Shown here piece by piece: positions 33,111 to 46,100 of a DNA stretch of 64,000 bases. Position numbers and translations under genes: made by a program. The notes beneath the pieces were generated by a model. The model did not search any database and had not been told where the DNA came from. It saw nothing but the letters and a program-made list of their open reading frames with translations. This DNA is from Bactrocera neohumeralis (taxonomy: Eukaryota > Arthropoda > Insecta > Diptera > Tephritidae). Each line of letters opens with the position of its first letter. Within the stretch, counting starts at the first letter, position 1. Location: positions 1 to 64,000 of the forward strand of contig NC_065921.1 in NCBI RefSeq assembly GCF_024586455.1, in the 5' to 3' direction.

Positions 33111-35394
33111 TTGCTTAAATTCCTATCCTTGGTTGACGGTTTGCATCTTAAGGTATTTCCCTGACCTTGATTCTTGCTAGTAAAATGTTCGGTTACCCAC
33201 TTACTTGTTTCACTATATAAGTACATAGTTGCCATGTCTATCGACGAAGGGTCGGGTAAATTGCATGACAACTCTTAACGACTCAATCGCTCACTGAGTG
33301 TAATATATGTATGTATGTAAGCTAATAGTAGCATAACCACATATTTAATTATTGGTATGTTTGACTGAATATTTCGTTGTATGGGTATTTATTACATACA
33401 TACTTATGTATGTATGTATGTATTTCGTATCGATTCGTTGGTAACACTTTGTGGTAGGTAAGTCGTTGTCGAAACTTGGAAATACTCTTTATAACCTTTT
33501 CTGTACTCTACACAATTAAAAATTTACAATTTAAAAATAGAGGGAACAAAAACCTTTTCCTAGTGACAACATTTATTATTTAAACAAAAGAGCAGGTTCA
33601 AGGTTTATGCAAAAAATTGTGAAATTCATTAAAACCAAAGGAAAACTTAACTCCAAATTATTATGTCACAATATAGTACAAGTATAAGTATCAAGTTTTC
33701 CGCAGATAAATAATTTTTAAAATAAAGATAAGAACATATAATAACTATTATTATTTGCAAAATCTTTGCGATCCAGTAGTTCAAATTGCCGAATGTTCAC
33801 TACCTCTATATAGAAATGCTGAAGTACACAGAGGCGTAGTAAAACATATGATTTATAATTCGTTTAAATAAGTATTTAACATTACTTATATGTGTATTCA
33901 CACATCTTTTTCATAATTATTCATTGGAACTGATTGGATAAATTTCAATGATCAGCAAAATTCTACGATTCTAATTGATTCATCACATTTCTTCTCTAAT
34001 TTAATGGGTTTAAATTTTTTTTAAATAATACTCATACCAATACCTAACAAACTAAGCTAGTGTGGTCATTCTCTTTTTTTTCCATAGTTATTGATATTTT
34101 ATTTATTCTACAAACATTGTATAAACCCTGTCCTTGGTATAAATATACATTGTGAACACCTTGAATTGACCGACAAAGATAATGCTTTGACCTTAGTTTT
34201 GTTCACTTAATCAAAATATATTCCTCTAACTAAATATATTCCTGACTACACTGACTAAGCTTCTGTATTTAAAAATATTCATATACGCATGTACATATAC
34301 ATATGAGGGTGGTATTTATATAACAATATGCTAGCTGTAACTATTATACGTACATTAGTTTATGGTCCCTGCTGTAAAATGTATAGAGAGCATTCATAGA
34401 CTAGTATTTTCTTGCGTGCCATATTAGATGGTAGCTGAAATTAAAGCTCAGAGCACACGTTATATTAGTATATAGTATTTTTATAAATGTACTTCTTTTA
34501 ATTTAATTTAAAACAACGCAAAATCTAGTATATATAGTGAAAGTTAATTGGATTTTTTGATGTGCTTTTTATTAAAACGTTGATATTCTTTATATCGGTT
34601 ATTTACATAAACGTAATTTAAGTGAACTACCTGTTTATTCACGATTTGTAAATATTCAAATCAAGAGATTACTATTTAAAAATTATTATTTATTTATTTT
34701 TTAAAACAAAACGCTAACTACAACCATCTTTTACAACATGCGTATCCGAAAATAATGGATCCGATTACCATGAGGAATAAGAAGAGGTATGTGAACAAAT
34801 ATACTATATGTACAAATTTATATACTTTAAGTGTAATGCAAAAGGCGAAAGTTGCAACGTACGTAGTAATATATGATAATGTATGTGTTAACACAACTAT
34901 TGCGGAATTCTATAGAAGAAAGTCTACTTGATAACAGCAGATAGCAACCCGAGTTAACATTTTTGGAACCGTTGTTCAAAATATTTGGTAGCATTGCTGA
35001 AATGTTTGACAGAAATCATAAAAAGAAACATAAAAAATGAAAAACAACAACGTTCATTACAATTTAAAGTAGTTGTTTGGACAGATTTCATCTTGCCTCG
35101 TCATACTGATCATTTATATATTTATACACCGGTGGCACACTAATTAGCACACCCTTACATATTCCAATAGTATTGCTTGAAAATTAAAGATAACGGTATT
35201 TTAGGAGATTTTTTTTGCATATTATTAATATAATAAGTGTCAATTTGCCGTTATAAATCACGCATCAGTGAAAATTTAACGGTAGCTTTCAAAGAAGTAT
35301 GCCTTTATTTCGTAAAAGCTTTCAATTTAAGCTGGCATTTTAATCGGAAAAGTTTTTAGTAAATCGTTTACGTTTAAGGTTGTGACATTTTGCA
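33111..35394. other. AT-rich intergenic DNA
   Basis: About 2.3 kb without a credible gene. There are tatgtatg microsatellite tracts at about 33308-33320 and 33390-33425. A dispersed-repeat end is visible near 33150-33250. From about 35130 a Tc1-like remnant begins ('ggtggcacactaattagcac'). Confidence 0.5.
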
Positions 35395-36020
35395 AATAAA
35401 AAGAGATCTAGACGCAAAAAGACCACAAAAAGAGAAGATCCCCTTATTGTTCGGCAGACGCTTAAAGATCCTTTTGCAGCTTCCTCACAAATACGAGCTT
35501 TAATGCACGAAAAATATGGCGAAAACATTGCCAGTAAGACTGTTAGACAGCGACTTTTGGAAAACAACCTTCGGGGATGCCAAAGTTTAAAAAAGCCAAA
35601 AGTTACACACAATAATCGAAAGGCTCGATTGGTTCTCCTCTTACTTTTTGGAATTCTGTAGTTTGGAGTGACAAATCCAAAGTCAACTTACACGAGCCGG
35701 ATAGAAGAACTTATGAGCGACGCCCTTCAAGTAAAGAATTGTCCACAAAATATGCAAGGAAGACGGGTAAGTTCGACGGGAGAAGTGTCATGGTGTGGGA
35801 TTGCTTTACGAAGCATGGTGTTGATCCTATAGTGCAGATAACGGACAAGCTATAATCCTAAGCATACCAGAACTTGCATAAAAATAATCTCGTACCGTTT
35901 TAGGAAGACTTACTGTTTTTTGTATACACCTTCGCAGTTTTCCAACAGGACAATGCGCACTGCCATAAGTCAAGGCCTGTAACCCAGTGACTTCAAAATC
36001 AGGCAATTCCATTGCTGAAT
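35395..36020 (+). pseudogene. Tc1-like transposase remnant
   Basis: The clearest part is 35430-35640: 'REDPLIVRQTLKDPFAASSQ', 'ALMHEKYGENIASKTVRQRL' and 'NNRKARLVL', matching the second helix-turn-helix and following linker of Tc1-like transposases. After shifts, 'WSDKSKVNLHEPD'-like wording and 'FQQDNAHCHKSRPV' (second catalytic Asp, 35938-35980) follow. The terminal Glu region is lost. The right-hand inverted repeat was not found. 36021-36490 is AT-rich and empty. Confidence 0.7.
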
Positions 36021-36492
36021 TGGCTCGCCTTATGCCATCGGAAATGCCCTAACGCGAAAAGTAGAAATTGTTTTTGGACCGCCTCTAACTTGTCAGATTG
36101 GATTTGTTAACTAGGGCTTCAAAGTTGTAAAAAATGAATTAGTAACATACTGATATCTAAATTCTTTAGACCAAACTTTCTCTAGTAAAGTAGTATCTAC
36201 GAGAAAAGCACATCGTCTTACATTTTTTGAGATTCAATAGCAAATCATTTCTGTCACACTAAACTATCAAATTGTTTATCGAAAGCTCTGCTAAAATAGT
36301 GTATATAACATCCGTATGCTTGTGGTCTCTAAAACTCAATGATAGATGTTTTAGAAATTCAAGTAAATTTGTTAGAGTAGATTGCCTTTTATCCATGCTG
36401 AGAAGAAGAAATTAAACCGGTTTAGTTGATACTTAGGTTACCTTCTATCCCCCCCTTCCCCTTTTCCCTTGTCGTGAGATAGTTGCCTATAT

Positions 36493-36920
36493 CTAATAAT
36501 CATTAGTGGAACATGCTGGTCCCACATGTTGCGTAGACATTTGACTGTAAAAAAATGTCACGTTGGATCCCACACAATTGGTCGATCGCTCACAAATAGG
36601 GCCGTACCGATTGTCAAAAAATAAGAGAGCAATGCTTCGAAACACGTCTATGAAATCGTGAAAGATGATGAAATGTGGATTTACGCGTAACGTGGATCGG
36701 TTTTCCAGTTGTCCCAAGAAATCTTGAAAACTAACAACCGAAGGCGGAGTGCTACTCACCACGTCAATGGAAACACTTGCGCATCGACTGAAGCAACTGC
36801 AATTTTGAAAAAGAGTAAAAGATGAAATAATAGGACAACGTTTGTCGCCACATGACGAGGCGGAATGCATGTTTTGGAGATACCAAAAGTATATATTCCC
36901 TAATGGAGAATATTTTGAAA
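36493..36920 (+). pseudogene. Mariner transposase remnant
   Basis: The plus strand reads 'SKHVYEIVKDDEMWIYA' (36633-36686), which is the block around the first catalytic Asp of mariner transposases. It ends in 'RYQKYIFPNGEYFEKQI' (36880-36930), the usual C-terminus. Stops and deletions remove the rest. Confidence is moderate because only two blocks are recognisable. From 36931 to 37613 I see no gene, only AT-rich DNA. Confidence 0.6.
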
Positions 36921-37613
36921 AACAAATAGGGATTTTGGTGATTAAAATTTATTTGTATTCTCTAATTCCGAAATATAAAAGGCAACCTACGTATTGTAAT
37001 AAGTTTCAAAAATTTAAAATATGAAAAACATTATAAAAAATGTAATCTTTCAAGTCATCAGTGTTTTCTTGTATAATTAATTGGAGCTGTCACCTGTCAT
37101 CTTAAATTATATTCAAAGTTATGGAGCTACCTCTATAGGTTAAACGAGGATTTGTAGTAAAATAAATTATTAACATAGTTTTCCACAGATTTACTGTTCT
37201 TAGCTACTACTTCATGGCATGGCCAAGCTTTCAAGTCATTGACACCAAAATAACTTTAATTGAAATATCGAATTTCGAACCAATGATCACATTAATTAAG
37301 AGCATCTATGTTTTCCTCCCTTAATAAGCTCAATTTAAATATCAGACAAACTTGTGGAAAACGTTTCTCTCTAGCATTTAATCATACAATGAATGCCCCT
37401 TCTCTATATAAATACAATATAATGCAGAAAACTACAATAGAAGGAATGAGTCAGAGAACTTTTTCACCCCAGTAATCACTTTTTTTAAGTTCATATCAGA
37501 TTTTTTCTTCTATTTCATCATAAAGACTTGAATTCGGTTCACTTTCAATTTGTTTTATCATATAAATATAAACCCACTTATATGTACATATATGTTAATA
37601 TAAATTATTTACG

Positions 37614-40600
37614 ATGCCTGAAGATGGACTTCTCGCCTCAGTCTCGAATCTTGTAAGTAAAAAGTTTTACAGTAAATGACATATAAGTATATGTATTAAA
37701 AACAATATGTGCATTTGTACATATGTATGTGTATCTATGTATATATGTACATATATATATCACAGTTTAAGAATTTACTTAATAATAAACTATTGTAGCC
37801 AAGTTGCAGCGTGGTTCAAATGTTGGAATATGATGAACGTTGCGCTTATGTACGTGAAACAACAACGTGCAGTCGTATGGGCAATTTCGGAAATTATATA
37901 GAAATTTTGTACTGCCAATTGAAACCACACAATGATACCGAACAAATTTTATGCTCTTTTCTTCTAATGACTATTTGCATACTAATCTATATTGTGTTGG
38001 GATGTACGGTTGAAAATATGTATGTAATTTTAGGTACTATATATTTAATCAATGCAAGTGAAATTTCTTCAGCACAAGATATGACTAACGCATCAGACCC
38101 TTTTAACTTTATACTCTAGTTGTACACCTGAAACTAAACAAGATAAGTTTATGAATATGTATATGTGTATTACGGCTCTTAAGATTTTTCGAATATACTG
38201 AAAACCGATTATTCGAATATCCGGTTTGTAACCGTTCGTATGGACTGGTCGTAACATTGCGACTATTCCAATAGTTACTCTGCTGCGAGTATATGAGTAA
38301 ATGAAAATTTGTTTGAAATCTAAACAGCTTTTGATTTTTGCTAGTTTTAAATTTGTGAAAATGCCAAATATGCGCGTATATACCGCAAAGCTTCTTTTAA
38401 CTGATATACGTAGACAAAATTTGTAGAAGTTGAACGCTTACTTAATCGAATAGTCGCCGACTTACGACTATCCGGATACTGCAAACCGAATATTATTATT
38501 CGAATAATGCCCTAGTCGAATACCAGGAGCGCTAAAATATATATATATATACATCTGTATATGAAACTGACCAGGATTACGAGACGAGTTGATTTCCGAC
38601 CTTCGTTATTTTTATATCTACATCACAAGTTATGCTAAACCTCTTTAATTTGGTATCTAATATTTGTATTATTATTTTTTTTAATTGAAATATGAAGTTA
38701 GGACAGCAAGTATGCACTTTATAATGTAAGATATTTTAAGAAAATTAAATTTGCAGTTTTTTATACTATGCTTGGGGTCAAATCAAATATCATTCTTAAA
38801 CCAAAGCGACTTTATAGTTACAACGCGGTAGTAGCAACAAAAAAAGCTATAACCCCTTCACAGGAGTATGGCATATACTAGCGGAATACTTTTCTAGCCA
38901 TGTTTTTTGATATAAATAAACTTTTAAGTCGAATTTTAATTATCTTATAAGGAAAAAGTACTAAGTATTATCTTGATTTTTATCCGTCAGTTTAGATGGC
39001 AGCTATATAAAGATCCGATCTGCCTGGAATACTCTCCAGGGACTAATTCGCGTACATGCACATATGATTTATAGGGTCTCCCACATTTCTTCCGGGTATT
39101 TAAGTAAGTTTTATATACCTACATTTTATTAATATATACAATAATTGTGCTTAGAAGTTTCACTTCTATCGACGCATGATGGAATAATAATACTGAGGTG
39201 ATAGTATTATAATGAAATTATTCATGAACATTTAATTAATGTATTATTACTACGTGTGTGTGCGTACAATTAATGAGCTTATGCGTATGGTACTTATGTA
39301 GTAAAAAGTCTCATATCTCGGGACTCGTCTGACCGATTTCGAATAAATTTAGTACGCGGAATTCATAGCACAAAATTTAAATACCATTTGATTCTTTCAC
39401 TTTTCCAGCGCCTGAGGGAATTTCCCTGCCTTTGATTCTTGCAAGTTGTAAGAGTACAGAATGTTCGGTTACACCCGTACTTGGCCCTTCCTTACTTGAT
39501 AATATATATATATATCTTACTTGCAAGTACACCTATAAAACTATCTGAAAAAAAAGATATATGTACTTAGTACCTGGCTAAGTCAGGTATCCAGTAGTAG
39601 GTATACTAGGGTGCTTCAAAAAAGTTTTTGAATTTTTTTTCAACTCTTACCCCCTCAAATGTTAGTGATTGACAAACAAAAAATCCTCCCTCAAGCCAGG
39701 CGCTGTAGCTTAACTCTAAGGGGTCGCTATTTTTTTTAGGTTCCCATACATTTTACATAGGAATTTTCGTTTTTTCATTCAAACTAAAATTTCTCCAACT
39801 AATTTTCGTTTCTCGAAAATAACCTTCACATATTCAGAAAGTTCACTTTAAAAAAAAAAAAATTTAATTTCTGCTACAAAGTTTGATTATCTCAATTAGA
39901 CGATTAAATATAGTGATTTGAAAATTGGAATTTTTTCAATAAAAATAAAAAAAGTTTCTGACAATAATAATTTTGTCGCGGGAATATTGAAAGTTTGAAT
40001 AGCCAACTTTATGAATATGTGATGGTTATTTCTGAGAAACGAAAATTAGTTGGTGAAATTTTATTTTAATGAAAAAACGAAAATTCCTATGTAAAATGTA
40101 TGGGAACCTAAAAAAAAATAGCGACCCCTTAGAGTTAAGCTACAGCGCCTGGCTTGGGGGAGGATTTTTGTTTGTCAATCACTAACATTTGAGGGGGTAA
40201 GAGTTGAAAAAAAATTCAAAATTTTTTTTTTGAAGCACCTTCAGGTATACGCATTAAATTATGGCATATACTGAGTGGGGCCATTTTATATCAAAATTTT
40301 AAAAACGTTATTATACTATCGATATCTCTGTGGTTTATTCCATCATGATATATGTAAATGAAAAATATAATTTCTCAAACCCATAAAAAGAAAATAATAT
40401 AATTTTTGATGTAAGTATAAATACGTTTTCTTTGTACAGTTTTTGTCCTGCTTTGAAAGTCGTTTCAAAAATGTTGGGCCTTAACGAGCATTTAGCTGGT
40501 GTTACTCTATTAGCGTTTGGCAATGGATCTCCCGATCTAATTGGCACATTCTCAAATTTAGACGGGGCTGGTCCTATGTTCCCAGATTTGTTTGGAGCTG

Positions 40601-43277
40601 GTGTATATGTGGTACTTCTTGTTGCAGGCCTGATTTTCGTGTTTTATCCTTTTGAAATACAATGGCATAATGTTCTAAGGGATGCGTGCTTTTTAAGTTT
40701 CGGAATCATATACGTTGATTACTGTTGTGTATCGGATGGAGTTGTCACACGCACTGAGTCTGTATGTAAGTGAAAAGCCAACAAACCAGAATTAGGATGT
40801 AACCAAATTAACCCATTTCAAAGTTTTCTACTTCTATAAGTACAGTAGTTGAAGAAAGGTCTCGCAAAAGTTAATTCTCGAAAAATTAAAAGGCTCGACT
40901 AAGTTAACTGAATTTCAGCATTCACATACTTTACAGCTAAAAAGTTAACTTTTAATTTATTTATAGCCAATTCTCATAGAACTTCGCTTCGACATTTGTC
41001 TTCACAGAATATTTCGATGTACCGTACGCTTATGTATGAGTACGTTCACATAAAAAATTTTCGATGCGAAGGCGAGCAGAATGTTAGGCAACTCTCATTG
41101 TTTTATTTATTAGAGAGGCACACTGAAAGCAAAGCGTTCATTGTGGCTTATGAACTGTCAGGCAAAACGAGGAAAGTTGTGCATATGTGAATGGGTCTTT
41201 AACAAGTTAACTTATGAGTTTCATAGTGTACTAATTTTTTTCAAACCAAGCTTGGAATAAGGCTAGTATGTATCAACCAAATTTATAATTCGAAAAAGTT
41301 AAATACCCTTGGAACATTTTTTCAAGATTCTACTGTACTTGCATATGTTTATGTAAATTATACGACCACATTTAAACTTCTCTCAATTTAAACTTCTTCT
41401 ATCCAATTTTTTTAGTGATAATGTCGGTGTATATATTGTATCTTATGGTAATATTTATCGAACTGTTTCTACTCAAACAAACTGTTAAATGTGAGTATAT
41501 TTTAATAAAATTCGAATATAACAATCATTCGATTTTTCTTTTCATAGTGTTGCAATCGAAACTTAAGGACAGAAAGTACGCCACAGGTAATATTTCCTTG
41601 ACAATGTTGTGGTAAATATCGAAGTTACATAATAAATGTTTCCGTTTGTGAACATGCTTACACTTGTATACGGAAACAAAAGTAAAGTTTGACAAGCAAG
41701 TTGCTCATAAGAAGATTATATATTTCATTATAGATTGTCAGATATACACTACATTCTAGAATCATTACTTAACCTTAAAAAAACACTAAAAATCGGCTTT
41801 GATCCCTTCAAGTTTCAAGATTATAAAATGTTCGGTTACACCGCACTTATCACTTCCTTACCTGTTTATATTAGGATCAAATAAATGAGTATATCCGCAC
41901 ACATAAAGAATTGAAAAAAATTATTGCAGATCTTTTATATAAAACTCAGTTTTTGTCGTCTAGGTTGTTTTGACGGTTATGACGATAATGACATTTTTTT
42001 CTAAACATATATAACTTACTCATATTAGCGGCAAATCTTGCGAAATTGGAACAATTACGAGCAGAGGCCGGCATAGAAATTATCGATCGTACCTCACGAT
42101 TATCAATAGATGTAAATAGAACACGAACAATGTCTTTTGATGCAATTTTGAATAAACCCAATAAGGATCTTATGAAACAATTTTTTGAGTCTCTTAATCC
42201 TATACAAAAAGAAGAATGGTTGGAGAGTGGGATTGCAGGAAAGCTTTATATTGCCATTACGGTGCCAGTGCTTTTTGTTCTACAAGTATTTATACCTGTC
42301 GTAGACTATGAGAAGGAACGTCATGGATGGTCAAAACTTTTGAACTCTATCCAAATTCCTTGGGTACCAATGATACTAATATATACATTATGTAAGTACT
42401 GAATTTAACTCTCACTTATAATATTCTATACATTGAATTAGCTAACCTTTGTTTTATCCACAGCTGATAATTTGTTTATATTAGGTATACCGTTGTATTG
42501 CTATACATTATTGATTACAGTCCCCATCACTATCTATATGCTTTATACAACGCGAACAGACATTCCGCCTAATTATCACCATGTTAGTTTCCTAATTTGT
42601 TTGTATATACATTTTAAAAAACTTTTCCACTATAGATCACAGCGTTATATGGTGTCGTTTGTTCAATTTTAATAATTTACTATTCCGCAAGTGAATCAGT
42701 TGAAATATTGCGAGTCATTGGTATTGTGACCAATAGAAGTAACTCATTTCTCGGATGCACTTTACAAGCTTGGGGAAACAGTATCGGTGATTTGGTATCA
42801 ACTATAGCTTTGGCACGTCATGGGTATCCGAGAATGGGCTATGCTGCTTGCTTCGGTGGTCCATTTTTCAGTAATAAAACTAATGACCTCAGTTTTTCAT
42901 TTCATACAAATTTCTTTTTTCAGATTCAATTTCTTCATTTGGTGGGGTTTTCATATATGAAACATTTCGCTCTGAAACCCCTATTTTTGTAAGTGTATAC
43001 CTTCTACTACTTGACTACGTATGTACATTTCATATTAATAAATAAATCATTTAAGGTCCCTCAAGGTAGTTTGGGCGAAAATTGTGTCGTTTTTCAATTT
43101 ATAGCAACTATATCAGTGTTAATATGGTCTACGTTAACAAATTTCTCTGCTCGACGAAGCATTGGCATTTTTAACTTCATTCTATATGCAATATTTCTAG
43201 TTTTCGTTTTTTTGGGAGAATTGGAAATAATAGAAACTTTCGCACCTGAAAATGAAGAAGAAATAATAGATGAGTGA
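37614..43277 (+). CDS. NCLX-type sodium/calcium exchanger (SLC8B1 family), 10 exons
   Basis: Membrane cation exchanger of the CaCA superfamily; vertebrate NCLX moves Na+/Ca2+ across the inner mitochondrial membrane. Exons: 37614-37652, 37799-38019, 40440-40765, 41416-41490, 41548-41586, 42029-42391, 42464-42582, 42636-42870, 42924-42988, 43056-43277. Together they give 1704 nt, 567 aa, with all phases consistent. N-terminal Cys-rich part ('MLEYDERCAYVRETTTCSRM') fits the family. The first alpha repeat is 'VTLLAFGNGSPDLIGTF' and the second is 'TLQAWGNSIGDLVSTIALAR', both with the Asn/Asp ion-binding residues. Between them is a long hydrophilic loop ('LRAEAGIEIIDRTSRLSIDV'), and hydrophobic membrane segments flank both repeats. 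No clear mitochondrial presequence is visible at the N-terminus. Flies carry several paralogs, so the exact ortholog is open. Intron 2 (2.4 kb) holds a MITE and a foldback element. A polyadenylation signal AATAAA is at 43328-43333. Confidence 0.93.
38165..38535. repeat. Inverted-repeat element (MITE-like) in exchanger intron 2
   Basis: 'gattattcgaatatccggttt' on the left (about 38208-38227) is mirrored by 'caaaccgaatattattattc' and 'gaataatgccctagtcgaat' on the right (about 38480-38522). The segment is non-coding. Exact ends and target duplication were not found. Confidence 0.5.
38980..39500. repeat. Dispersed non-coding repeat in exchanger intron 2
   Basis: Contains 'ctcatatctcgggactcgtc', 'catttgattctttcactttt', and the end 'acttggcccttccttacttg'. 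These match the copies at 4317-4960 and 31844-32440. No coding. Confidence 0.6.
39610..40239. mobile_element. Foldback element with about 230-bp near-perfect arms
   Basis: The left arm (39610 to about 39845) and right arm (about 40005-40239) are inverse copies. Matching blocks are 'ggtgcttcaaaaaa', 'caactcttaccccctcaaat', 'gttagtgattgacaaacaaa', 'aagccaggcgctgtagctta', 'actctaaggggtcgctattt' and 'aattttcgtttctcgaaaat'. About 160 bp of AT-rich spacer lies between. No coding is present. The family is not recognised. It lies in intron 2 of the exchanger gene, 200 bp upstream of exon 3. Confidence 0.85.
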
Positions 43278-43562
43278 CACTATATAGCACTGAAAAGTCG
43301 CTGTCAATATTCTGTATTATGAATGCAAATAAAATTATATTTGTTAACTAAATTCACAAACATGTATATACTTGTATTTTACAAATAACACTATTAACGA
43401 AAGGTAAGTTTGAGTGCAGCCAAACCCTAATTATGATTTAGAATTTTATCAAAGGTTCTATATCCATCATGATTTGTTTCGATATCTTTCTAAATGCGGA
43501 AATTATACAGTTGAAAATGAATTGAAAACAAAAGACCTTGTGGATATTTTTATTATATGTGC

Positions 43563-43700
43563 CCTGGTCTACGAAAAGGCGGCTTAGGTGTCAAAACTAG
43601 TTTTCTGGGAAAAGCTGTTAAAAATAATCGTCAGTTTCTCGTTATCTCATTAATTGTTCTCCTTTTTTTTGACACCTAAGCCCCCTTTTCGTAGACCAGG
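43563..43700. mobile_element. Small inverted-repeat element (MITE)
   Basis: 138 bp. The left 'cctggtctacgaaaaggcgg' plus 'cttaggtgtcaaaa' is mirrored by the right 'ttttgacacctaagccccct' plus 'tttcgtagaccagg'. Non-coding; lies downstream of the exchanger gene. Confidence 0.8.
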
Positions 43701-43727
43701 TCACATATACTGTAATTAATCCTTTTC

Positions 43728-43915
43728 TCATGGTAGATACGGGATAAATATCAAAAAATCAAAATTTTTATTAGTACTATTATTTAACTAATAATTATTA
43801 AATATAATTTTCATAATGTTCTCATGGTAGATACGGGATAAATATCAAAAAATCAAAATTTTTATTAGTACTATTATTTAACTAATAATTATTAAATATA
43901 ATTTTCATAATGTTC
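43728..43915 (+). repeat. 94-bp tandem duplication
   Basis: The unit beginning 'tcatggtagatacgggataa' and ending 'attttcataatgttc' occurs twice back to back, with a period of 94 bp. The two copies look identical, so the duplication is recent. It directly follows the MITE. The flanking 43334-43560 is plain AT-rich DNA. Confidence 0.9.
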
Positions 43916-44379
43916 ACTAGCAGGTAAGCGTGGGTGACGCATTTTTCAGTATATCTCATGGACAGATACCATATAGTACGAAATTAGTGTGTAAGAACCC
44001 AAACCGATTTAACATTATGTTAAAATCGAATTGTACTTAGCACTCAGGATCATTGTTGTTGCAAAAGAGGTTTGGAAACGAAGATCCAATCCCTTTTTGT
44101 GATGATATCCTGTGTATGATGTGATGGTGTCTGTAGGCGAATGTTTATTTTATTAGGATATGCCAGTTTTTACCGGATAGAGTGGTGTGGCATGTTATTA
44201 TCGGGGACAGAAAATAAGTCACTGCATAATTTTTGACTAAAAAAGTATATATGGGAAATGGCCATAAGTCAACCAAGCTTAGTAGAATGTTTGTACTACT
44301 GAAGCCTTACCATGGCAACACAAAAATAACAACCACCTTAAAACAATTTGGTGGTTGGTTGTTATTATTATTATTGCTC

Positions 44380-44565
44380 AAAAGCAATACTATAACGCCC
44401 CAGCCTCTATATTCGCCAGACATAGCTCCGTATTTCCAAAATAAAGAGAATTTTAAAGGGCCGTTTTTTAACAAAAAACGGTATTGCGACGATTGGAAGA
44501 AGCGCTGGCATAAGTGCATAATATTGAATGGGGACTATTTTGAAGGCGACAATCTTAATGAATTA
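44380..44565 (+). pseudogene. Mariner transposase C-terminal remnant
   Basis: Reads 'YSPDIAPYFQNKENFKGPFF' (third catalytic region, with Tyr where the Asp follows Cys in intact copies), then 'RYCDDWKKRWHKCIILNGDY' and 'FEGD'. The last part is the typical C-terminus of irritans-like mariners. The N-terminal part upstream (43916-44370) is not recognisable. Confidence 0.7.
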
Positions 44566-44814
44566 TTTTTTTTCAAGCAGTCAAATTCTCATTATTTTTT
44601 GAACACCGTTCGAACATTAAATACTATTATAATAAAGTATTCAACACAGTGTAAATATTAATTACAAATAAAGGCGAAAACGTTATTGTCAGTATAAGAA
44701 TCCAAGGGATTGTTCGGAAGGATTCATTTTTATAATATTTGTCAATGGAAAAAATAAAAAAAATCCATTTAGCATTTTACTTAAAATTATAATAATAATT
44801 ATTATTATTATATT

Positions 44815-46100
44815 TATACCCTGAAGAGGGTATATTAAGTTTGCCATGATGTTTGTAAGATATATGTAGAAGGAAACGTTTGATAACTTATAAAATATAT
44901 ACCTGAATGATCAGGGTGACGAGCTGAGTCGATTAATCCATGTCCGTCTGTCTGTATATACGCCTTCAGTTTTTGAGATATCGATCTCGTGCATATGTTC
45001 TTTTCTCCCTAATAATCTGCTCATTTGTCGGAACGGACAATATCAAAACAGAATTACAGTCATGATTAGGTTTCTGCGAACCTTTTCCGTACATGTAAAC
45101 GTCATGTGATTTTTAGTCTCAGACTTCTTACCGAAAATTTAGCGGAACCTTTTAAGGTGTTAATAAAACTCAAACGTGGAGATATCTAGAATTTCAGTCT
45201 ACTCAATTCAGATTTCACTATGGTTTCAGAGGTAAATTGCATCAACTACTTAGAAATCATGATGTCGTCAATTACCTAGATATTGGAACAGTCTATCAAT
45301 GAATGTTAATAATAGGATGAAGCTTCTGCACAAAAGTTGTTAAACTTGTTTGATTTTGGAACAAATATTGAAGGTGGTTTTTAAGTGTAATGGTTCAAAG
45401 GCCGATTTCAGGAAATTCTGTTGCAATATTCATATATATTTTAGAACTTGCGCATTGATACCTTTAAAATTGGTACGAATTAAGCAAGCTGTAACTTGAG
45501 TAAAAACTAAGCCATCTTGATGAAACTTAGTAGACATAGGCTTTGGCTATAAGAAATTTGGTATTGTAGATGGGTGAAATTGGACCACTGCCACGCCCAC
45601 AAAACGCTATTAACGTATAAAGTGTCAGAACTAAGCCGTAAATAAAGATAAAGAACACAAATATAACACAACGAATTACAATTGTGGGCTTGGCCCATCC
45701 CCTAATAAGATTAATGTACATATCTTCCAAGCCAATAAATCTATATCACCCTCATTCACACAGGACAAATATATTTAAGCACTCTTATGACAATGTTAAA
45801 TAGGGGAAATCGGATGATAACCCTGTCCACTTCTCATATAAAGTTTTTTTAAAAACTACTAAAAACCTACTTAAACCTACTACTACTATATAACACAAAT
45901 TAAAACTCCATCTGATTCTTTCATATTCGATATAAAAGTAAAGCACCGTTTTATAAAACAGGATACAAATTACTAGATACTTAACATGTTGGCCCCAATG
46001 ACTAGTTGACTTTTAATCAAAAATATCGGTCAATGTGTGAGATATATAATTGAAATTTGGTTAGAATCCTCTCCTGAGAGTATAGTATTAAAAAAAATTG
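44815..46100. repeat. Dispersed repeat family, long composite copy
   Basis: Starts 'tataccctgaagagggtata' like the copy at 8817, then has 'atgatcagggtgacgagctg'. From 45485 it follows the family at 4317 ('gcaagctgtaacttgagtaa', 'ccactgccacgcccacaaaa'). Then 46020-46055 matches 32520-32575. No coding. 46101-46765 is AT-rich with nothing recognised. Confidence 0.55.

Noticed and set aside
36493..36870. 125-codon minus-strand open frame
   Set aside because: The plus strand of the same stretch contains two mariner transposase blocks; the minus frame is a shadow.
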